A program made the translations under genes and the position numbers. A stretch of DNA of 64,000 nt from the NCBI GenBank assembly GCA_016617855.1, contig JAECUM010033253.1, forward strand, positions 1-64,000, given 5' to 3'. Positions 21,672 through 33,014 of this stretch are shown one piece after another (positions within the stretch are counted from its first letter, which is position 1; each line of letters begins with the position of its first letter). The notes beneath the pieces were generated by a model, which saw only the letters and a list, made by a program, of their open reading frames with translations, was not told where the DNA came from and made no database searches. The stretch is from Megalonaias nervosa. Taxonomy: Eukaryota > Mollusca > Bivalvia > Unionida > Unionidae.

Positions 21672-21736
21672 ACAAGCGTCAAGACAAAAATGCGCTAACC
21701 CTATAGAAACCTCGGTTTAGCGTTATTGACGCTTGT
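21672..21736. repeat. Imperfect palindrome near the P2 terminus
   Basis: ACAAGCGTCAA at 21,672-21,682 is the exact inverse of TTGACGCTTGT at 21,726-21,736, and the inner arms GCGCTAACC and GGTTTAGCG also pair. The DNA could form a hairpin of about 25 bp with a short loop. It lies between the P2 terminal repeats and the first gene. Confidence 0.65.
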
Positions 21737-21908
21737 CTGTTCATTTTCGTCCGAAACTTTATTTTTGTGAAATAACACTTCTAAAAAATGGTCTGTTCAC
21801 CCTCCCCTACTTTAGCATTATTGACGCTTGTATTATCATTTCCGTAGGAGGCTTTATTTTTAAAAGTAAAACCCCCTAAAAAGCGGTCTGTTCACCCTCC
21901 CTGCTACT
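21722..21908 (-). repeat. P2 outer terminus with duplicated terminal block
   Basis: Read on the minus strand from 21,908 the sequence begins AGTAGCAGGGAGGGTGAAC, followed by AGACC. Two copies of a block of about 90 bp lie in tandem here, each running from (C/G)ATTATTGACGCTTGT to GGTCTGTTCACCCTCC. The same GGGAGGGTGAACAGACC-type start occurs at the starts of P4 (29,105) and P7 (60,352), so I take 21,908 as the outer end of P2. The opposite end was not found. Confidence 0.55.
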
Positions 21909-22895
21909 AATTGACATAACTTCGCCTATTACTTATATCGCTTTCAGAACTTAATAACTGTGGAGCGGAACCTCAAGAATCACATTCATTCCTAGTCTAC
22001 TTCCTTGACCAAACTCCCACCCGTCACTCTCGTAACAAAGATTCCAGAAGCAGAGGACTTTACCTGGGAACATAAGGATGGAGGATGTTAAATAGGTGAA
22101 AGGATTAGGGGGCATAAGGTAAATTTGACATGGGTGCAGTGTTGTATGTTTTGTAATAAATAGTATTATGTGGCGGTCTGCACTCGAACAGAAATTTTGT
22201 ATTATCTCCTGTAAGTTTGTATGTTTGGTAAAAGTAATGCGTGTTATCGGAAGAGAAATGCTAGAGGTGGTTTACCCTCTAAATGAATGGCTGTCGTTTG
22301 CTTTTGCTTGATAAAGATATTGACATAAAAGTACATTAAAGTTGTGTATCTGAATTAAGGTCCTGAACGATGACGGTCGTCTGTATTGATGACATAAGAT
22401 CAAACGTCTTCAGATTTATGATCATGTTTTGTTTGGGATTTTTTTGTTTGTTTTTTTTTCTTGTTGTTTTTATTGGGAGATGGGGGGTTAGGGGGTGTTT
22501 GTTATTTTTTTCTGCCCCAATTACAAGAAAGGTAACGTAAAAATATCCATAGTCACACCTTTTGTAATGACTAACATTCAGTTATGTACTGAATACATTT
22601 TGCAAATGACTAACATTCAGTTATGTACTGACCACCAGGGTAGGATGTAAAAGAAGAGGTATAAAATAGAATTTAAATCTTTTCTAAATAAAACTTACAG
22701 CCCTAACCCTAAATTATATTTACGTCTATAATGTCACTAACCCCCTATTTTAAAAAACTACCATCCCGTTCGCGTCTGTTTCTATAACCCTCTCTGTTCC
22801 TATCTATAATGTCCTAACATTCCTGCTGAAGTTAAATTTGAATATGGTTTCCCGTTGTTGCAAAACACCAAAATATGTGTGTGTGTGTGTCTGTC

Positions 22896-22946
<51 letters not shown>

Positions 22947-23260
22947 AAGATGCGAAACGTGGACATCAGCGACAATACACACCAGTTACCGGGTACAAAA
23001 CCTTGAAATAAGTATATTTGAGCAGGTTCCCATTTGGCCCATATTTGCTTACCTTAACACCATGCCAAAAAATGTACGCGTCCTACTTGACTCACAACAT
23101 TGTGTGTATCAGTAATCATATTTACGCGGTAATATTCTCATCGTCAGCTATGTTTCCTTCTCGCGCACTTTGCTGCAGAATTACTCACTGAAGACGACGC
23201 CAAGACGATCTAACAGGTTTCAAATATGTATGTAAGCGTGTTCAAACATCAATTATATAT
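21909..23260. other. Spacer between P2 and P3 with simple repeats
   Basis: No gene recognised. It holds a 27-bp direct repeat (AATGACTAACATTCAGTTAT...ACTGA at 22,566-22,592 and 22,605-22,631) and a long (TG)n tract at 22,875-22,944. The expected target duplication of P2 (candidate AATTGA at 21,909) could not be matched. Confidence 0.5.
22875..22944. repeat. (TG)n microsatellite
   Basis: About 35 TG units interrupted by a short CTGTCTGTCTG segment. Confidence 0.95.
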
Positions 23261-23269
23261 TTTCATTTT

Positions 23270-23560
23270 AAAACAGAGATGATCAACCGTGTCATAATGT
23301 GCTCAAAGATGTTCAAAAAGCGTTAAGAAGCGGCAACAATGTCTCCATCTATTTCTTTTCCACCATCGACGACGCCCCTACCATTGACGATTTGGATGCC
23401 AACAAAAACAATCTGGTGGGATAAATTTCTTCAAATGTTTGCGCCGATTATCTCGAACGCGTTTAGTTTTCTCAGGATTGATTTGACTAATGGTGGGCCA
23501 CGCAAGTATCGTGCGGGTCTGGACACGAATGTGTCTTGCGCGGACGCGTCATTTTAACAA
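23270..23560 (+). pseudogene. P3 packaging ATPase remnant
   Basis: A short reading with GNNVSIYFFSTIDDAPTIDD followed by LDANKNNLVG aligns by eye with the part of the P5 ATPase that reads EDFFIIRQPEDLIPVNQLDA before its Walker B strand. A stop follows at about 23,420, and the rest is scrambled by frameshifts. Its place just before the opening gene agrees with P5, where ATPase and opening gene are adjacent. Weak but consistent. Confidence 0.35.
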
Positions 23561-23589
23561 ACAATCCTACACAAATAAAAAAAAAGTCC

Positions 23590-24882
23590 GACTGCGATAC
23601 CATACGAAAGACGCTGCCGTGAAACCGCCCGTGAACAGCAAGAAGTAATTCAGAAAGCAATAGAAGGCCACATAAATGTCAGACGTATGTTACAGTCACG
23701 ACAAACTGTGCGAGAAGCCACTGATTAAGTCTAAAAAAAAATTGTGAAGAGTGTCAAGGATGTTAAAAAGGCCACCAGAGCAACCGTACAACAGGTAGCA
23801 GCGCTCACTGGAGCGGACCAAGGATACAAAGAAAGCCACAAGAGCAACCGCAGAGACAATCGCGAGCTTACCAGAAGTGATTGAGGAAGTCAAAGAAAAC
23901 GTTAAAACATTTGGTGAGGCCCAGAGTATACTCGCCAAAGGTACTCAGGCACTTAGCGAGGACGTGAGAGAGGCACTTATCCAAATACCAAACGTACCAC
24001 CCGACTACAATTCAGAGTTGCCAACACCGCCCCAGTTTTTAACGACGTAGCTCGCCAGGAGATTTTTAAAAAATCCTGTGCGTATCGCTCTGGGCAGTCG
24101 TCGCATCTGGAAAGACTACATGATTAAAGTGCTATCAAAGACACATGATAAATACATGAATGTTGAGTGGCCTAAAATGGTCTTCAGAAGTTTTTGGGAA
24201 GAAAAAAGCTACTGGTGCTCGGTGAGATTATTTAAACAAGCGCATACTGCATTTACAGAAGGAAAAAATGAAGAAAATGAAGTGTGATGGAGAATTTTTA
24301 TAAATGCGAGCACGATAAAATCATATGTCGCGAATACCTCGATCAGTTCCAGAACATACAGAAGAACTTAAACTGGAACAAGCATCGGTACCTGTCCTTC
24401 AATTTCGCTCTACGAAAGAAGAAACCGCTTGGAGGATCGATCAATCTAAACTTCCTGTCCAGCAGATATTAAAACCTAAATGGAAATCTTCACCAAAGCA
24501 ACAATCCAAAGGTGGGCGTATAACACCACTCCCCGAAGAGTTAACTATAAACGTTGCGGAAAAAAAGGCAAAAATAAGAAAGCACACAGAAAAAAGAAGA
24601 ATGGCATAGGCGGATGGATGAACTAAAATAGAAAGGAAGCGGCCTTGGGGTGCTTGCATCTCGTGTACTGTGTGACCCTGACGACCTTGCGGATCGATTG
24701 GAAATACTCGTGAGATCAGTTCGTTTGGGCAACAATGCCCCCGACATTATTAATGATGCCACAATGATTTGTCAGCGAATGCTCACTAATCATCTCATGA
24801 ACAGAGACACGTACCGTGAACTAATGTAAGAACTTGTTGAAGATATTCACGAAATATACAACACCGATGATGAGTTCTGAAA
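23590..24882 (+). pseudogene. P3 module-opening protein, unknown function
   Basis: A heavily decayed copy of the gene at 29,392 and 60,661. Early text includes QQEVIQKAIEGH and KKIVKSVKDVKKATRATVQQ, in different frames. The last part, from about 24,650, reads LCDPDDLADRLEILVRSVRL and then ICQRMLTNHLMNRDTYRELM, matching the shared helical C-terminus of this family. Stops and shifts occur throughout, and a shifted frame at 24,325-24,609 carries a lysine-rich middle. It lies before the minor capsid gene, the order also seen in P5. Confidence 0.45.
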
Positions 24883-24960
24883 TTATTGAGACGGTGCGTG
24901 TGATACCTGAAATCTATGAATCCATCCAACAGGTGGTTGTAAATACAGCTTAGAGCGTGA

Positions 24961-25735
24961 ACTCGATGATCACCATTTCATCCACAAAAACAGAATTCAG
25001 TGCGACTTTTTCTGCACTGTGAGTGCTGGGGACCCACGCACGCTAGAGATCGCACTACCCTCGTTGCAAGTGTATTATAGTTGGCCCAATAACCGATCCC
25101 AACCGTTTACTGGACTGCCCGCAAATAACACATTTGTGTTTTCAGCAGACAGTGCCGCGAACTGGTATACGATCGAACTTTCCTCAGTCGCGTACGAAAT
25201 AGAATCGATTAATGAAGAAATTCGACGAAGAATTTAGCGGTCACTGGCAAAGATTCTAAATTTTCCATACGCACCCATGAGTCCATATTCAGTTCTGTCA
25301 TTGCCATCGAATCTCACACGTATGCGGCAGATATTGCACGGTTGTCCATAAGGTAAGTCTTAGGTTGGGCCTGGCCACATTCCAAAGGATAAACGATTCT
25401 TTCATGTGGGATATCATATCGAGCCTAATATTGTGAAAATTACCTCAGCGACGCAAGTTAATTTAACCTGTGACGCCGTCAGTGGCTACTACGAGAGTAG
25501 GTCCGACACGACAGGCGTGGTTGTACAGAGGTACATTCTGTTTGGGTTTTCACTCACCATGGAACTGGGTGACCTGATCTCGATTACGCTCGCGACACAT
25601 GTGTATCATCCATCCATAATAATTGGCGGAAATATTCGTTTTTCGCTGGTGGATCAAGACGGGCACCTGGTGGATCTGTAGAGTGAAATATCGATTACTC
25701 AACTGTACATTAGAGATCGGCCTGGCATATAATAA
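24961..25735 (+). pseudogene. P3 minor capsid (penton-like) protein
   Basis: Starts near ATG 24,970 (ITISSTKTEFSATFSA). Frames 25,019-25,237 and 25,406-25,681 hold VYYSWPNNRSQPFTGLPANN, YEIESINEEIRRRI, ATQVNLTCDAVSGYY and FSLVDQDGHLVDL, aligning with the P4 gene at 35,001-36,475 and, more distantly, the P5 gene at 53,202-53,948. It lacks the 660-bp insertion present in P4, so it shows the uninterrupted form. A TAG and several shifts inactivate it. Unlike P4, it stands between the opening gene and pVI-like gene, the P5 order. Confidence 0.6.
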
Positions 25736-25740
25736 CCACA

Positions 25741-26490
25741 ATGATAGCCGTGGTGCGTGGACATGTGAAACCCAATCGTGTAGTGAACGGGCGAAAACCA
25801 GTGTACATGACCTATTACGGAACTGGGCTAGGTGACGTTTCTCGTGGATTATTTACTAGCGGACCAAAAGCCCTCAGAATGGCCATGCGGGTGGTGGATA
25901 GTGTTAAAAGTGCCGCTGTGGATCGATTAAATGAACTGGGCTCGCAGGATCAGACGCTTCGAGGTTGAATACGGCGAATAGTCACACGAGCTCCATCAAA
26001 AACGCTCCGGATGCGGGAGGTCGTGGGTTCGATTCCCGGCCGAGTCATACCAAAGACTTACAAAAATGGTACTAACAGCTGCCTCGATAGACGCTCAGCA
26101 TTAAGAAGTTAGTGTTAGGACTGGTCGGCCTAGTGTCAGGATAATGTGACTGGGTGGGACATCATGCTACATGTCTGCGGCATGATGCCCTAGTACTAGA
26201 CATCACTATCAACTGCCACACTGCAGACATTGTAGCGATATGACTGAAAAATTGTCAAAGCTACGTTAAAAAATCCAAATCACACACACACACATCATCA
26301 AAACGGCTCCAGTGATAGTGTCATCGACTGAATGAATGACGCATGCAGTGAGTAAAATTATTAACGAGGCTGCTCAACAGCGACTGTCAGATTCAGAGAT
26401 GCAAATCTGGCCATGGGGTGGATTTGCAAGGCATTAAAGAAAATCAGTACTCCATAAACCAATGCCCAGTTCAAATAGGTATTTGATCCA
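25741..26490 (+). pseudogene. P3 pVI-like protein split by a SINE
   Basis: The ATG at 25,741 gives MIAVVRGHVKPNRVVNGRKP and YYGTGLGDVSRGLFTSGPKA, the glycine turn and amphipathic helix of the family. A TGA at 25,966 and then the SINE at 26,004-26,295 interrupt it. The C-terminal helix VSKIINEAAQQRLSD resumes at about 26,346. This is the same helix seen near 30,850 and 61,970. Neighbours: minor capsid before, MCP after. Confidence 0.5.
26004..26295 (+). mobile_element. tRNA-derived SINE, truncated head, in P3 pVI-like gene
   Basis: Begins GCTCCGG, lacks about 30 bases of the tRNA head including the A box, keeps the B box GGGTTCGATTCC, then has the body GTCATACCAAAGACTTACAA, CAGCATTAAGAAGTTAGTG, GATAATGTGACTGGGTGGGA and a CA-rich tail. 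It is flanked by CATCAAAAACG (25,994-26,004) and CATCAAAACG (26,296-26,305), a target-site duplication. The same SINE family lies in inverse orientation at 59,160-59,482. Confidence 0.85.
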
Positions 26491-27740
26491 GCATTTTTCA
26501 TGGGAGCGCCTATACTGTTGGATCGAAGTAAACGAGATTGTCAGTATTACTCCTATCCAGCCAGAGACCACAATCAGTTAAAACTAGAATTGCAAGCGCA
26601 ACACAACTCTAGGTTTTTCCTTTCCTGTGAGGCATTTTTGGAAGTTGAGGGAAAACTGGCGCAAGAATAATGCCAATTACGATGTCAATGCCCAAGTGGG
26701 ATATTTTAACAATACAGCGATGATTTCACTAAAACCGCTGGTCCAACTATGATGTTTCTCATAGATGAAACTGATAGTGCAGATCAAAGAGCAAACATAA
26801 TCAGACTGCCTCAAAACGTTGCTGGGGATGCTGGTGCAGCTGTATACATTTTAGCTTTTCCTAACTCCAATCTCAATCTTGGATTTTCACAGCATCGACC
26901 CCAACTTCGTGGAGACTCATTACGATTTTTGTATGCTATTTCCCTCAGTCACATCCTTCGGTTTTACAGAGATGTTTCAATGTAATATTTGGAACAAAAT
27001 ACACGGTCAACCTGTTTCGTAAAAACAACTCCAATGACGCCATTTGTCGCGATGCAGATGCTTCTGCCAGTAAAGTTGAGCGTGATGCACTGACTTTGTG
27101 GATGCCAGAGTTATCAGTTTCCTTGAGCACAGTGTCACGCTTGTTATCGTTCATAAAGTCGGGAACCACGTCAACGCTGTCGTTTCTTGCACATACCACA
27201 GACGCACACCCGCCCACTGGTATTGCAGAGGCAGTTCACCTGGCAAATAAATACCCAGCACGGTCTTACTGCACCAAAATATGTGTTCCTGGCGTTTCAA
27301 CTTGCAGAGCGAGATAATGACCAGGGACACAATAAAATGGTATTTGACGCCTTAGAAGTGACCGCGGTCTCTTTGCGGTTAAATGGTCATCAGGAACCTT
27401 CATAGGTAATTCGTCTTGACTACACAGAAGCCAATCATTCTGCCCGGGCATATCACATTCTGTGGTCGTACATAGATGGACCGGCATCAAAACGTCGAGA
27501 CGGGCCTGCAAATTTCTCAGCAAGACTTTCGTACGTTGAACCCAATTTATTGCTTGTCACTGGAGCATCTGAAGTTGTTCAGGCAGTCTGTCGTCGACAT
27601 ATATTTTCATGCACGTGTCGGTAATGCCTGTGGTGCTAGTTACAAATGGTATACTATGATACTTTCTGTCAAGATGTTGTTGCTTGAGGGTGGTGCTGGC
27701 CGAATGAGAGTGATCGATGCACCTGTGGAAAATTCATAAT
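26475..27740 (+). pseudogene. P3 major capsid protein, badly decayed
   Basis: Capsid text is spread over three frames: GAPILLDRSKRDCQYYSYPA near 26,505, FLEVEGKLAQE near 26,640, KTAGPTMMFLID near 26,725, LSHILRFYRDV near 26,945, LTLWMPELSVSLS near 27,090, and SLEHLKLFRQSVVDIYFHAR near 27,560, ending with RMRVIDAPVENS at 27,737. Each piece has its counterpart in the P4 and P7 capsids in the same order. At least five frameshifts and several stops are needed, so it has been dead longer than the others. Confidence 0.65.
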
Positions 27741-27766
27741 TGAACGTGTTTCGTACTTGAATGATA

Positions 27767-28170
27767 ATGTCCTACCACGAAATGAAGGTCGGCCTCACTC
27801 AAAGTTCGCTGGGAAAAATTAAATGACGCAATCAAAAAGAATTGTGGTGTCACGCGAAACTGTCTGCAGCAAAATTAACTGGAAATGTCCCTGTGTGGTT
27901 GACCCAAACGCAGCTAGCACAGCTAAATGCGGCGAAACCCAAAAATACTTCAGCAACATTACAATTATCCAATTCAGAGGTGCAAATGCAAAATGCAAAA
28001 GACCGGCGGAATATTTCCATTCCTCGTAGCCATTTCAGCATTGCAGCAGCGGTTCCAGAGGTTACAAAAGTGCCGCGTTAGGGGTTGTCGGAACTGCCTC
28101 AGGTATCATTTTAAAAAAGGTGGTTGGCGGTCGCATTAAAAACAGGAAGAGGCCTTCGTTTGCCTGATCG
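27767..28170 (+). pseudogene. P3 pX-like core protein
   Basis: Starts at 27,767 (MSYHEMKVGLTQSSLGKIK) and stops at once. Other frames keep TQTQLAQLNAAKPKN and a GGIFPFL block near 28,000, then an alanine-rich stretch and KTGRGLRLPD near 28,150. The order and motifs copy the intact P2 protein (17,947-18,423). Immediately precedes the protease. Confidence 0.5.
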
Positions 28171-28176
28171 CAGATC

Positions 28177-28563
28177 ATGATCACACGCCCATTGACCAAT
28201 CTTGATTTACTCGTGATGTCAAAATCGATCAAACATTTTCATGGTGCTTTTATGCGAAATTAACTTGCAGCGATGGTGCCACGCACACGTGAAACGGGCA
28301 TTGTCAGTCTGGATTTATCCACAGGCCCTGGTACTCACTGGGTCGCATACGTGCTGACACCCCAACATAGTTTGTATTTTGACTCGTATGTACTTGCACC
28401 ACCAGTTATTTATTTATCCAAGAATGGTAAACAACCGTTGTTTCATTCGACTATGCCAGTACAAACACGGTTGGATGGTCCCATATGCAGTCATCTTGTC
28501 ATTGGAGCGTTGCGTGCACTGCAGCGCTTACCAACCCCGCAAAACTTATTGATTTCACATTAA
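28177..28563 (+). pseudogene. P3 adenain-like maturation protease
   Basis: The ATG at 28,177 opens MITRPLTNLDLLVMSKSIKH and a TAA follows after HGAFMRN. The downstream frame 28,273-28,563 holds GTHWVAYVL (catalytic His), YFDSYVLAPP (acidic partner region) and MPVQTRLDGPICSHLVIGAL (Gln and Cys). The Cys is followed by Ser rather than Gly as in the other copies. About 125 residues remain. Followed after 23 bases by the fibre gene. Confidence 0.65.
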
Positions 28564-28586
28564 AGTATGTATGATAATATACAACC

Positions 28587-29155
28587 ATGTCTATCAACAT
28601 TTATGGTCGTTATTCTGCTCGACGACATGGTGCCAGTCGTGTTGTTGTTGGCGTCGATCCAGGTGAGCTTGTGATTTTTGAAGATAAATCTGGCAAACTG
28701 AAAACGTCTAACGTGTACATTCAAGATATTATTGTCAGGTTGAAAGACACTGTCGCAAAGAACCTGGCTGTTGTCACTGGAAATGCACGAATTAGAGACA
28801 GCGGCGTGTCGGTTGCATTTATCAAGGACTATGTCGATACTGGGAATATTTCAATAAGACAATATACAATTAATCAGATCGCTAGTTTATCCGCACCAAC
28901 TTGCGTTGTAACTTCATGGTATGGAATTACGTGAATATTAATCAACGAAGGAGAGAAATCAGAGGATGGGTAAACTTAGCAAATGGTCAAGTTGTTTTTA
29001 CCTTTACTTCTGATGTAGACAGTTTTGATACATCTATACCTCGCATCTTAAACGTGCGCAAATCCGGTTCATACTTGTTTATCATAACTGGAAGTAAAGA
29101 TACGAGCAGCAGGGAGGGTGAACCCTACAAATTGGTTTCGAGCAAACATATCTAA
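28587..29155 (+). pseudogene. P3 fibre-like protein, truncated by the P4 terminus
   Basis: The ATG at 28,587 gives MSINIYGRYSARRHG, then VVVGVDPGELVIFEDKSGKL and KTSNVYIQDIIV, the N-terminal fibre blocks shared with P4 and P5. A TGA at 28,932 is overlapped by a second open frame (28,901-29,155) with a beta-rich text FDTSIPRILNVRKSGSYLFI. That frame runs into the P4 terminal sequence at 29,105, so its last 17 codons are not fibre. The usual C-terminal EFVAETP end is missing. It lacks the DAATKKYVDD repeat of the other fibres. Confidence 0.55.
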
Positions 29156-29363
29156 AAATAAAGATTCACACGAAAAAAATTAAAAAAGGAGGTCAATAAC
29201 GTCAAACTGAAACCTCTAACTTATCGAGATTATCTCCACAGTATCACTGCGGCGTTAGTTCGCGCTGTTACTTCGCCGTTGACATCCGTGTTTATAAAAT
29301 TTTGTGAGTGATCGTTTATGTAATCGTGCGCGTCATTTTTGTTAGCCCACCCTCCCTGCTGCT
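29105..29363. repeat. P4 terminal inverted-repeat segment
   Basis: AGCAGCAGGGAGGGTGAAC at 29,105-29,123 is matched in inverse (17 of 19) at 29,345-29,363, enclosing about 220 bp of AT-rich noncoding DNA. The first gene follows 28 bp later. P7 has the same arrangement at 60,352-60,634, and P2 starts with the same sequence at 21,908. The left arm interrupts the P3 fibre gene, so 29,105 is taken as the outer end of P4. Confidence 0.6.
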
Positions 29364-29391
29364 GTAATTAAACCATTGTGTTATATCAATA

Positions 29392-30470
29392 ACGATCGGT
29401 GAAGCTCACTCAGCAAGATTAGCTCGAGAGCGATTAGAAGCAATTAAGAAATATCTACCTGTCCGTGATCACGTCAAACAACAATTACAAGAGCGTCAAC
29501 AGACCCAAGACGAATTTACAACATCTGCAGAACAATTATTTAAACCCATCACTGAAACCACGAAGGGTATCGTCCGTGTGTTAACTGAGACGGCAAAACA
29601 AACTGAAAAAATAGCGGAGCGAACTAAGAAGACATAAAAAAAATTCTACGAGTACTTCCCGCTGAAATAGCTACGGCTCAGCCAACTCAAGAAACAGATC
29701 AAGCGGAAGATGATGGTGACGCAGTCACTGAACAAGAACCAAAAGCACGAGCCCGGGTTAACCTCGCTGATAAATTCAACGAAGATATAATTGAAGACAT
29801 CAAACATGCTAAAAATATAAACCAATTAGTTGTGAGTGCAGTGAGAAGTTATGATATTCGAAGGAAGTTTTTAAAACCTGAATACGCTGATGATCCTATA
29901 TCGCGTGAAACTTGGCATAAATGGATATATCGTATATATTACCACGTTGATCAAGCTCGAAACAACGATCCAAGATCCATAGAATATATTCACGTGTTAG
30001 ATAATTATATTTCGTTTATACAATTACCACCAGAACAACAACAACGACTACGACAAGAAAGCCAAAAACAGATACAACAAAAAGAACAATCACAACAACA
30101 ACCATCACTACCAAAACGGCAAAGGAAGTCAGAACAACAACAACAGTTATCATCATCCAGCGAAGAAACATTTCATTCCCCAACAGAAGAACCTTCAGAT
30201 ATCCCTGATTATTCATTAAGTTCGGATAAGGGTGCAACTGGAAGTGGACTTACTCGAGGAAGTGGTCTTGTTACTTGCCCCGAAAATGTCGTAGCTGACG
30301 TGGATAGATTAGAAAATCTCGTCGGTGGAAAACGAGCTGGTAATAATTCTCGCGAAATCATAAACAAAATCACATCTATTTGTCAACGATTATTTACCGG
30401 TGGCATCATGGATGCTAACGTGTATCGGTCTCTCATCGATGAAATTACCGATGATTATTATAGCGACTGA
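29392..30470 (+). pseudogene. P4 module-opening protein, start lost
   Basis: Homologue of the genes at 60,661 and 21,587. The start codon position is ACG here (29,392) where P7 has ATG. The first 80 codons are open (IGEAHSARLARERLEAIKKY), then a shift in an A-run near 29,637 leads to the frame that stays open to the TGA at 30,468. It has an acidic/proline region, a KRQRKSEQQQQLSSSSEETF low-complexity part, and the family C-terminus CPENVVADVDRLENLVGGKR with ICQRLFTGGIMDANVYRSLI. No known domain; probably a virion-associated or assembly protein, judging only by constant linkage to capsid genes. Confidence 0.55.
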
Positions 30471-30543
30471 ATGTCACTGATTAAACAGTTAGATATAATT
30501 ATTATAATAGATGATCATACACGCTAATCAACGCAGACCAATC

Positions 30544-31006
30544 ATGGTCAGGGTGGTAAATAGTCGATTACCCTTCTATGAAGCATTTTACGGAGATGGG
30601 TTCGGTGACATCATTAGGGGTTTATTTACGAGAATCGCCCCAAAAGCAGCACCGATTGGAAAGCAATTAGGCATGAAAACCATAGATGTTGTTCGTGATA
30701 AAGGTCTTAAAAACGGTCGGTGATGTTGCCGGTAAAGAATTTTCTACGATCCAAGATAGACTACCTCGATTAGCGCAACGAGTGAAGGGCGCTCTAACAC
30801 GAAAGCGAGTGCCACCAGCGCTACCGTCGACCGCAGAGATGCCTGCGTGTGTTAGTAAAGTAATAAATGACGCAGCAAACGAGAAACTAGCAGCAATGAC
30901 GCTGTCATCGACTTTACCGTCAACGACCGATGAGGAAAAAAATATAGCAGCAAGTTTGATGGCGGGGAGCGGGCTCCCCCGCAGTGGTCTTCGTATTAGA
31001 CGATGA
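30544..31006 (+). pseudogene. P4 pVI-like protein, one frameshift
   Basis: Starts at ATG 30,544 (MVRVVNSRLPFYEAFYGDGF) and has the GDIIRGLFTRIAPKAAPIGK amphipathic helix. Near 30,710 one base shift passes the reading to frame 30,686-31,006, with VGDVAGKEFSTIQDRL, a basic linker, and VSKVINDAANEKLAA. It ends in basic GLRIRR at 31,006. In adenoviruses the corresponding protein links hexons internally and aids endosome escape; for this element that is inference. Sits between the opening gene and MCP. Confidence 0.55.
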
Positions 31007-31037
31007 TCAATAACGCAAATCTGATCCCGTACTTGAT

Positions 31038-32409
31038 ATGGAAGCGCCAATTCTCAAAGATGAATCTAAACGTGATTTTCAATTTTATTCTTACGATGCG
31101 CGAATGCCAGATCAGTGTAGACGAATTGAATTACAGGTTCAAGATACGAGTAGATGTTTCCTATCCCGCGGAGGCATTTATAGAAGTTGAAGGTAAAATC
31201 GTAAAAGCGGGTGATACCGAATACGACAACGATGTTGGTTTTGGTTTTGTCAACAACGGTATCATGGCGTTGTTTGACAGTGCCATGTACGCCATCGACG
31301 GAAGAAACATTGAATCTATTCAGAAAGATGTCGACGTTGCCACGACAGTACTTGGCCTTGCGCGATACAGCGATGATTATTCAAGATCAGCTGGTCCATC
31401 TATGATGTTTTTCAAGGATACTTCTGATCATCCGAGTCACAAAAATGTAACCGTCGGCAACGTAAGAAATGCCTCAGGAACCGCAGAAACTCCCGCAGTA
31501 ATATCCGTGAATGCCAATTTTAACCTCGGATTCGCATCGCGGAAAGCAATGCTCAAGGATAGGATGTTTTCATGTGCAATTCCGTTATCACACATCTTTG
31601 GATTTTGTAGGGGCGACAGAAAGGTCATTTTCGGAGCCAAACATTCAGTTGTACTTGTACGAAAAGCAACCGACGATGATGCATTATGGCACGTTGAAGG
31701 AGCTGACGCAGGTGCAACTGTGGCACTTCATGGTAAAGTAATATTAACAAAACTTTCATTGTGGATGCCAGTAATGACTCCCGCGATGACCGTCGAAGAT
31801 CGGTTACTCACTTTTATGAGCGGCGGCGGTAAATCAATGTTGTCATGGTTGACGACGACCACGGATGCCATCCAAAGTGCCATCAATGGTTTATTTACGT
31901 GGCAAATAGCATCACAACAGGGCGTCTTTGCACCGCGACATATATTTGTTGCTTTCCAAAGTACTGCACGATAAAACTCACAAATACGTTCCGCGATGAT
32001 ATTTGACAAACTCGGCGTCAGTGAGGTGTCGCTGCGAATAAATGGACATCAAGAACCATCTGAGAATATTTTGTTGAATTTTGAGCTAAATCATGTCGCA
32101 CGCGCGTATCATCGATTGATGTCGTTTATGGGGCGTGATCAAAATGTTGATACTGGTTTACAAATATCACAGCTAGATTTTATAACGTTATATCCGATTT
32201 ATTTTTTTTCACTGGAGCATTTGGATTTGTTTAGACAGTCCGTCGTTGACATACATTTTCGAGCTCATATTAACAGAAATATCGTAGATATACCCACGTA
32301 CAGAGCAATCGCCGTTATGTCATCCGATAAAGCAATGTTACTCGAAGGTGCTGGTGGTCGCATGAGAGTCGTTGATGCTCCCGTAGAGAATATGCAAGCG
32401 CTAATTTAA
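31038..32409 (+). pseudogene. P4 major capsid protein, nearly complete
   Basis: Double jelly-roll MCP, about 455 codons. The first 43 codons (MEAPILKDESKRDFQFYSYD) are in one frame; a shift near 31,165 leads to frame 31,003-31,974, which reads through VGFGFVNNGIMALFDSAMY, DDYSRSAGPSMMFFKD, IPLSHIFGFCRG and KLSLWMPVMTPAM. An in-frame TAA at 31,972 precedes MIFDKLGVSEVSLRINGHQE, and the frame stays open to 32,409 (RMRVVDAPVENMQALI). One frameshift and one stop only. Blocks match the P5 MCP (SRSTATNMMWFKD, TIFGFCRDCDK, KLALWMPRITPS), so both lineages use the same capsid fold. Confidence 0.8.
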
Positions 32410-32441
32410 ATCAGTATTTAGAAATCAAATATATATCATAA

Positions 32442-33014
32442 ATGTCATATCATCATGTTAGTGTCAGTCTGACCCCTGGTCAGATTAAACGATTACAATC
32501 ACCGTTAGCATCACGATGCGGAACAAAAATAACATTAAAACACGATCAAATGTCCGGTGCAAATAAATTATCGTTGACGGAACGCCAATTTAAAAAATTC
32601 AACGAAGCTAAACACGCCAGCAAAGGAATACGATTAAGTCTTTCAGTGGGCGCCATCAAGGATTCTATTAAAACCGGTGGAATATTTCCGTTTCTCGCAG
32701 CGTTACCCGCCTTGATGGCGGCGGCGGCCCCCACGATAGCAAAAGCAGCCGCGTTAGGTATCGTTGGAGCTGTCGCTGGAAGAGTATTTAATAAAGTGAC
32801 TGGCGGATCCGTATTAAAAAAAAAAGACGACGTCGGCGCGTCGGACGCGGATTAAGACTTCCAGGATCTCGACCAAATTACGGGAGCGGTTTCCAGGAAC
32901 ACTACCAAATTACAGACAAAAACGCCCATTAACACCACAACTTCAAAAAATATTTTTAGAAGTGATATCTCGAACCCAAACAGGATCCGGATTAAGAATT
33001 CCAGGGACTCAACG
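32442..33014 (+). pseudogene. P4 pX-like basic core protein
   Basis: Starts at 32,442 (MSYHHVSVSLTPGQIKRLQS) and is open for 137 codons: LSLTERQFKKFNEAKHAS, KTGGIFPFLAALPALMAAAA and a Val/Ala tail. After 32,855 small frameshifts break a longer basic end that contains three copies of a G-L-R-(L/I/F)-P-G motif (near 32,870, 32,890 and 32,993) and finishes next to the protease start at 33,015. The first part alone could make a stable product. Core or DNA-condensing role inferred from charge and position. Confidence 0.55.
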
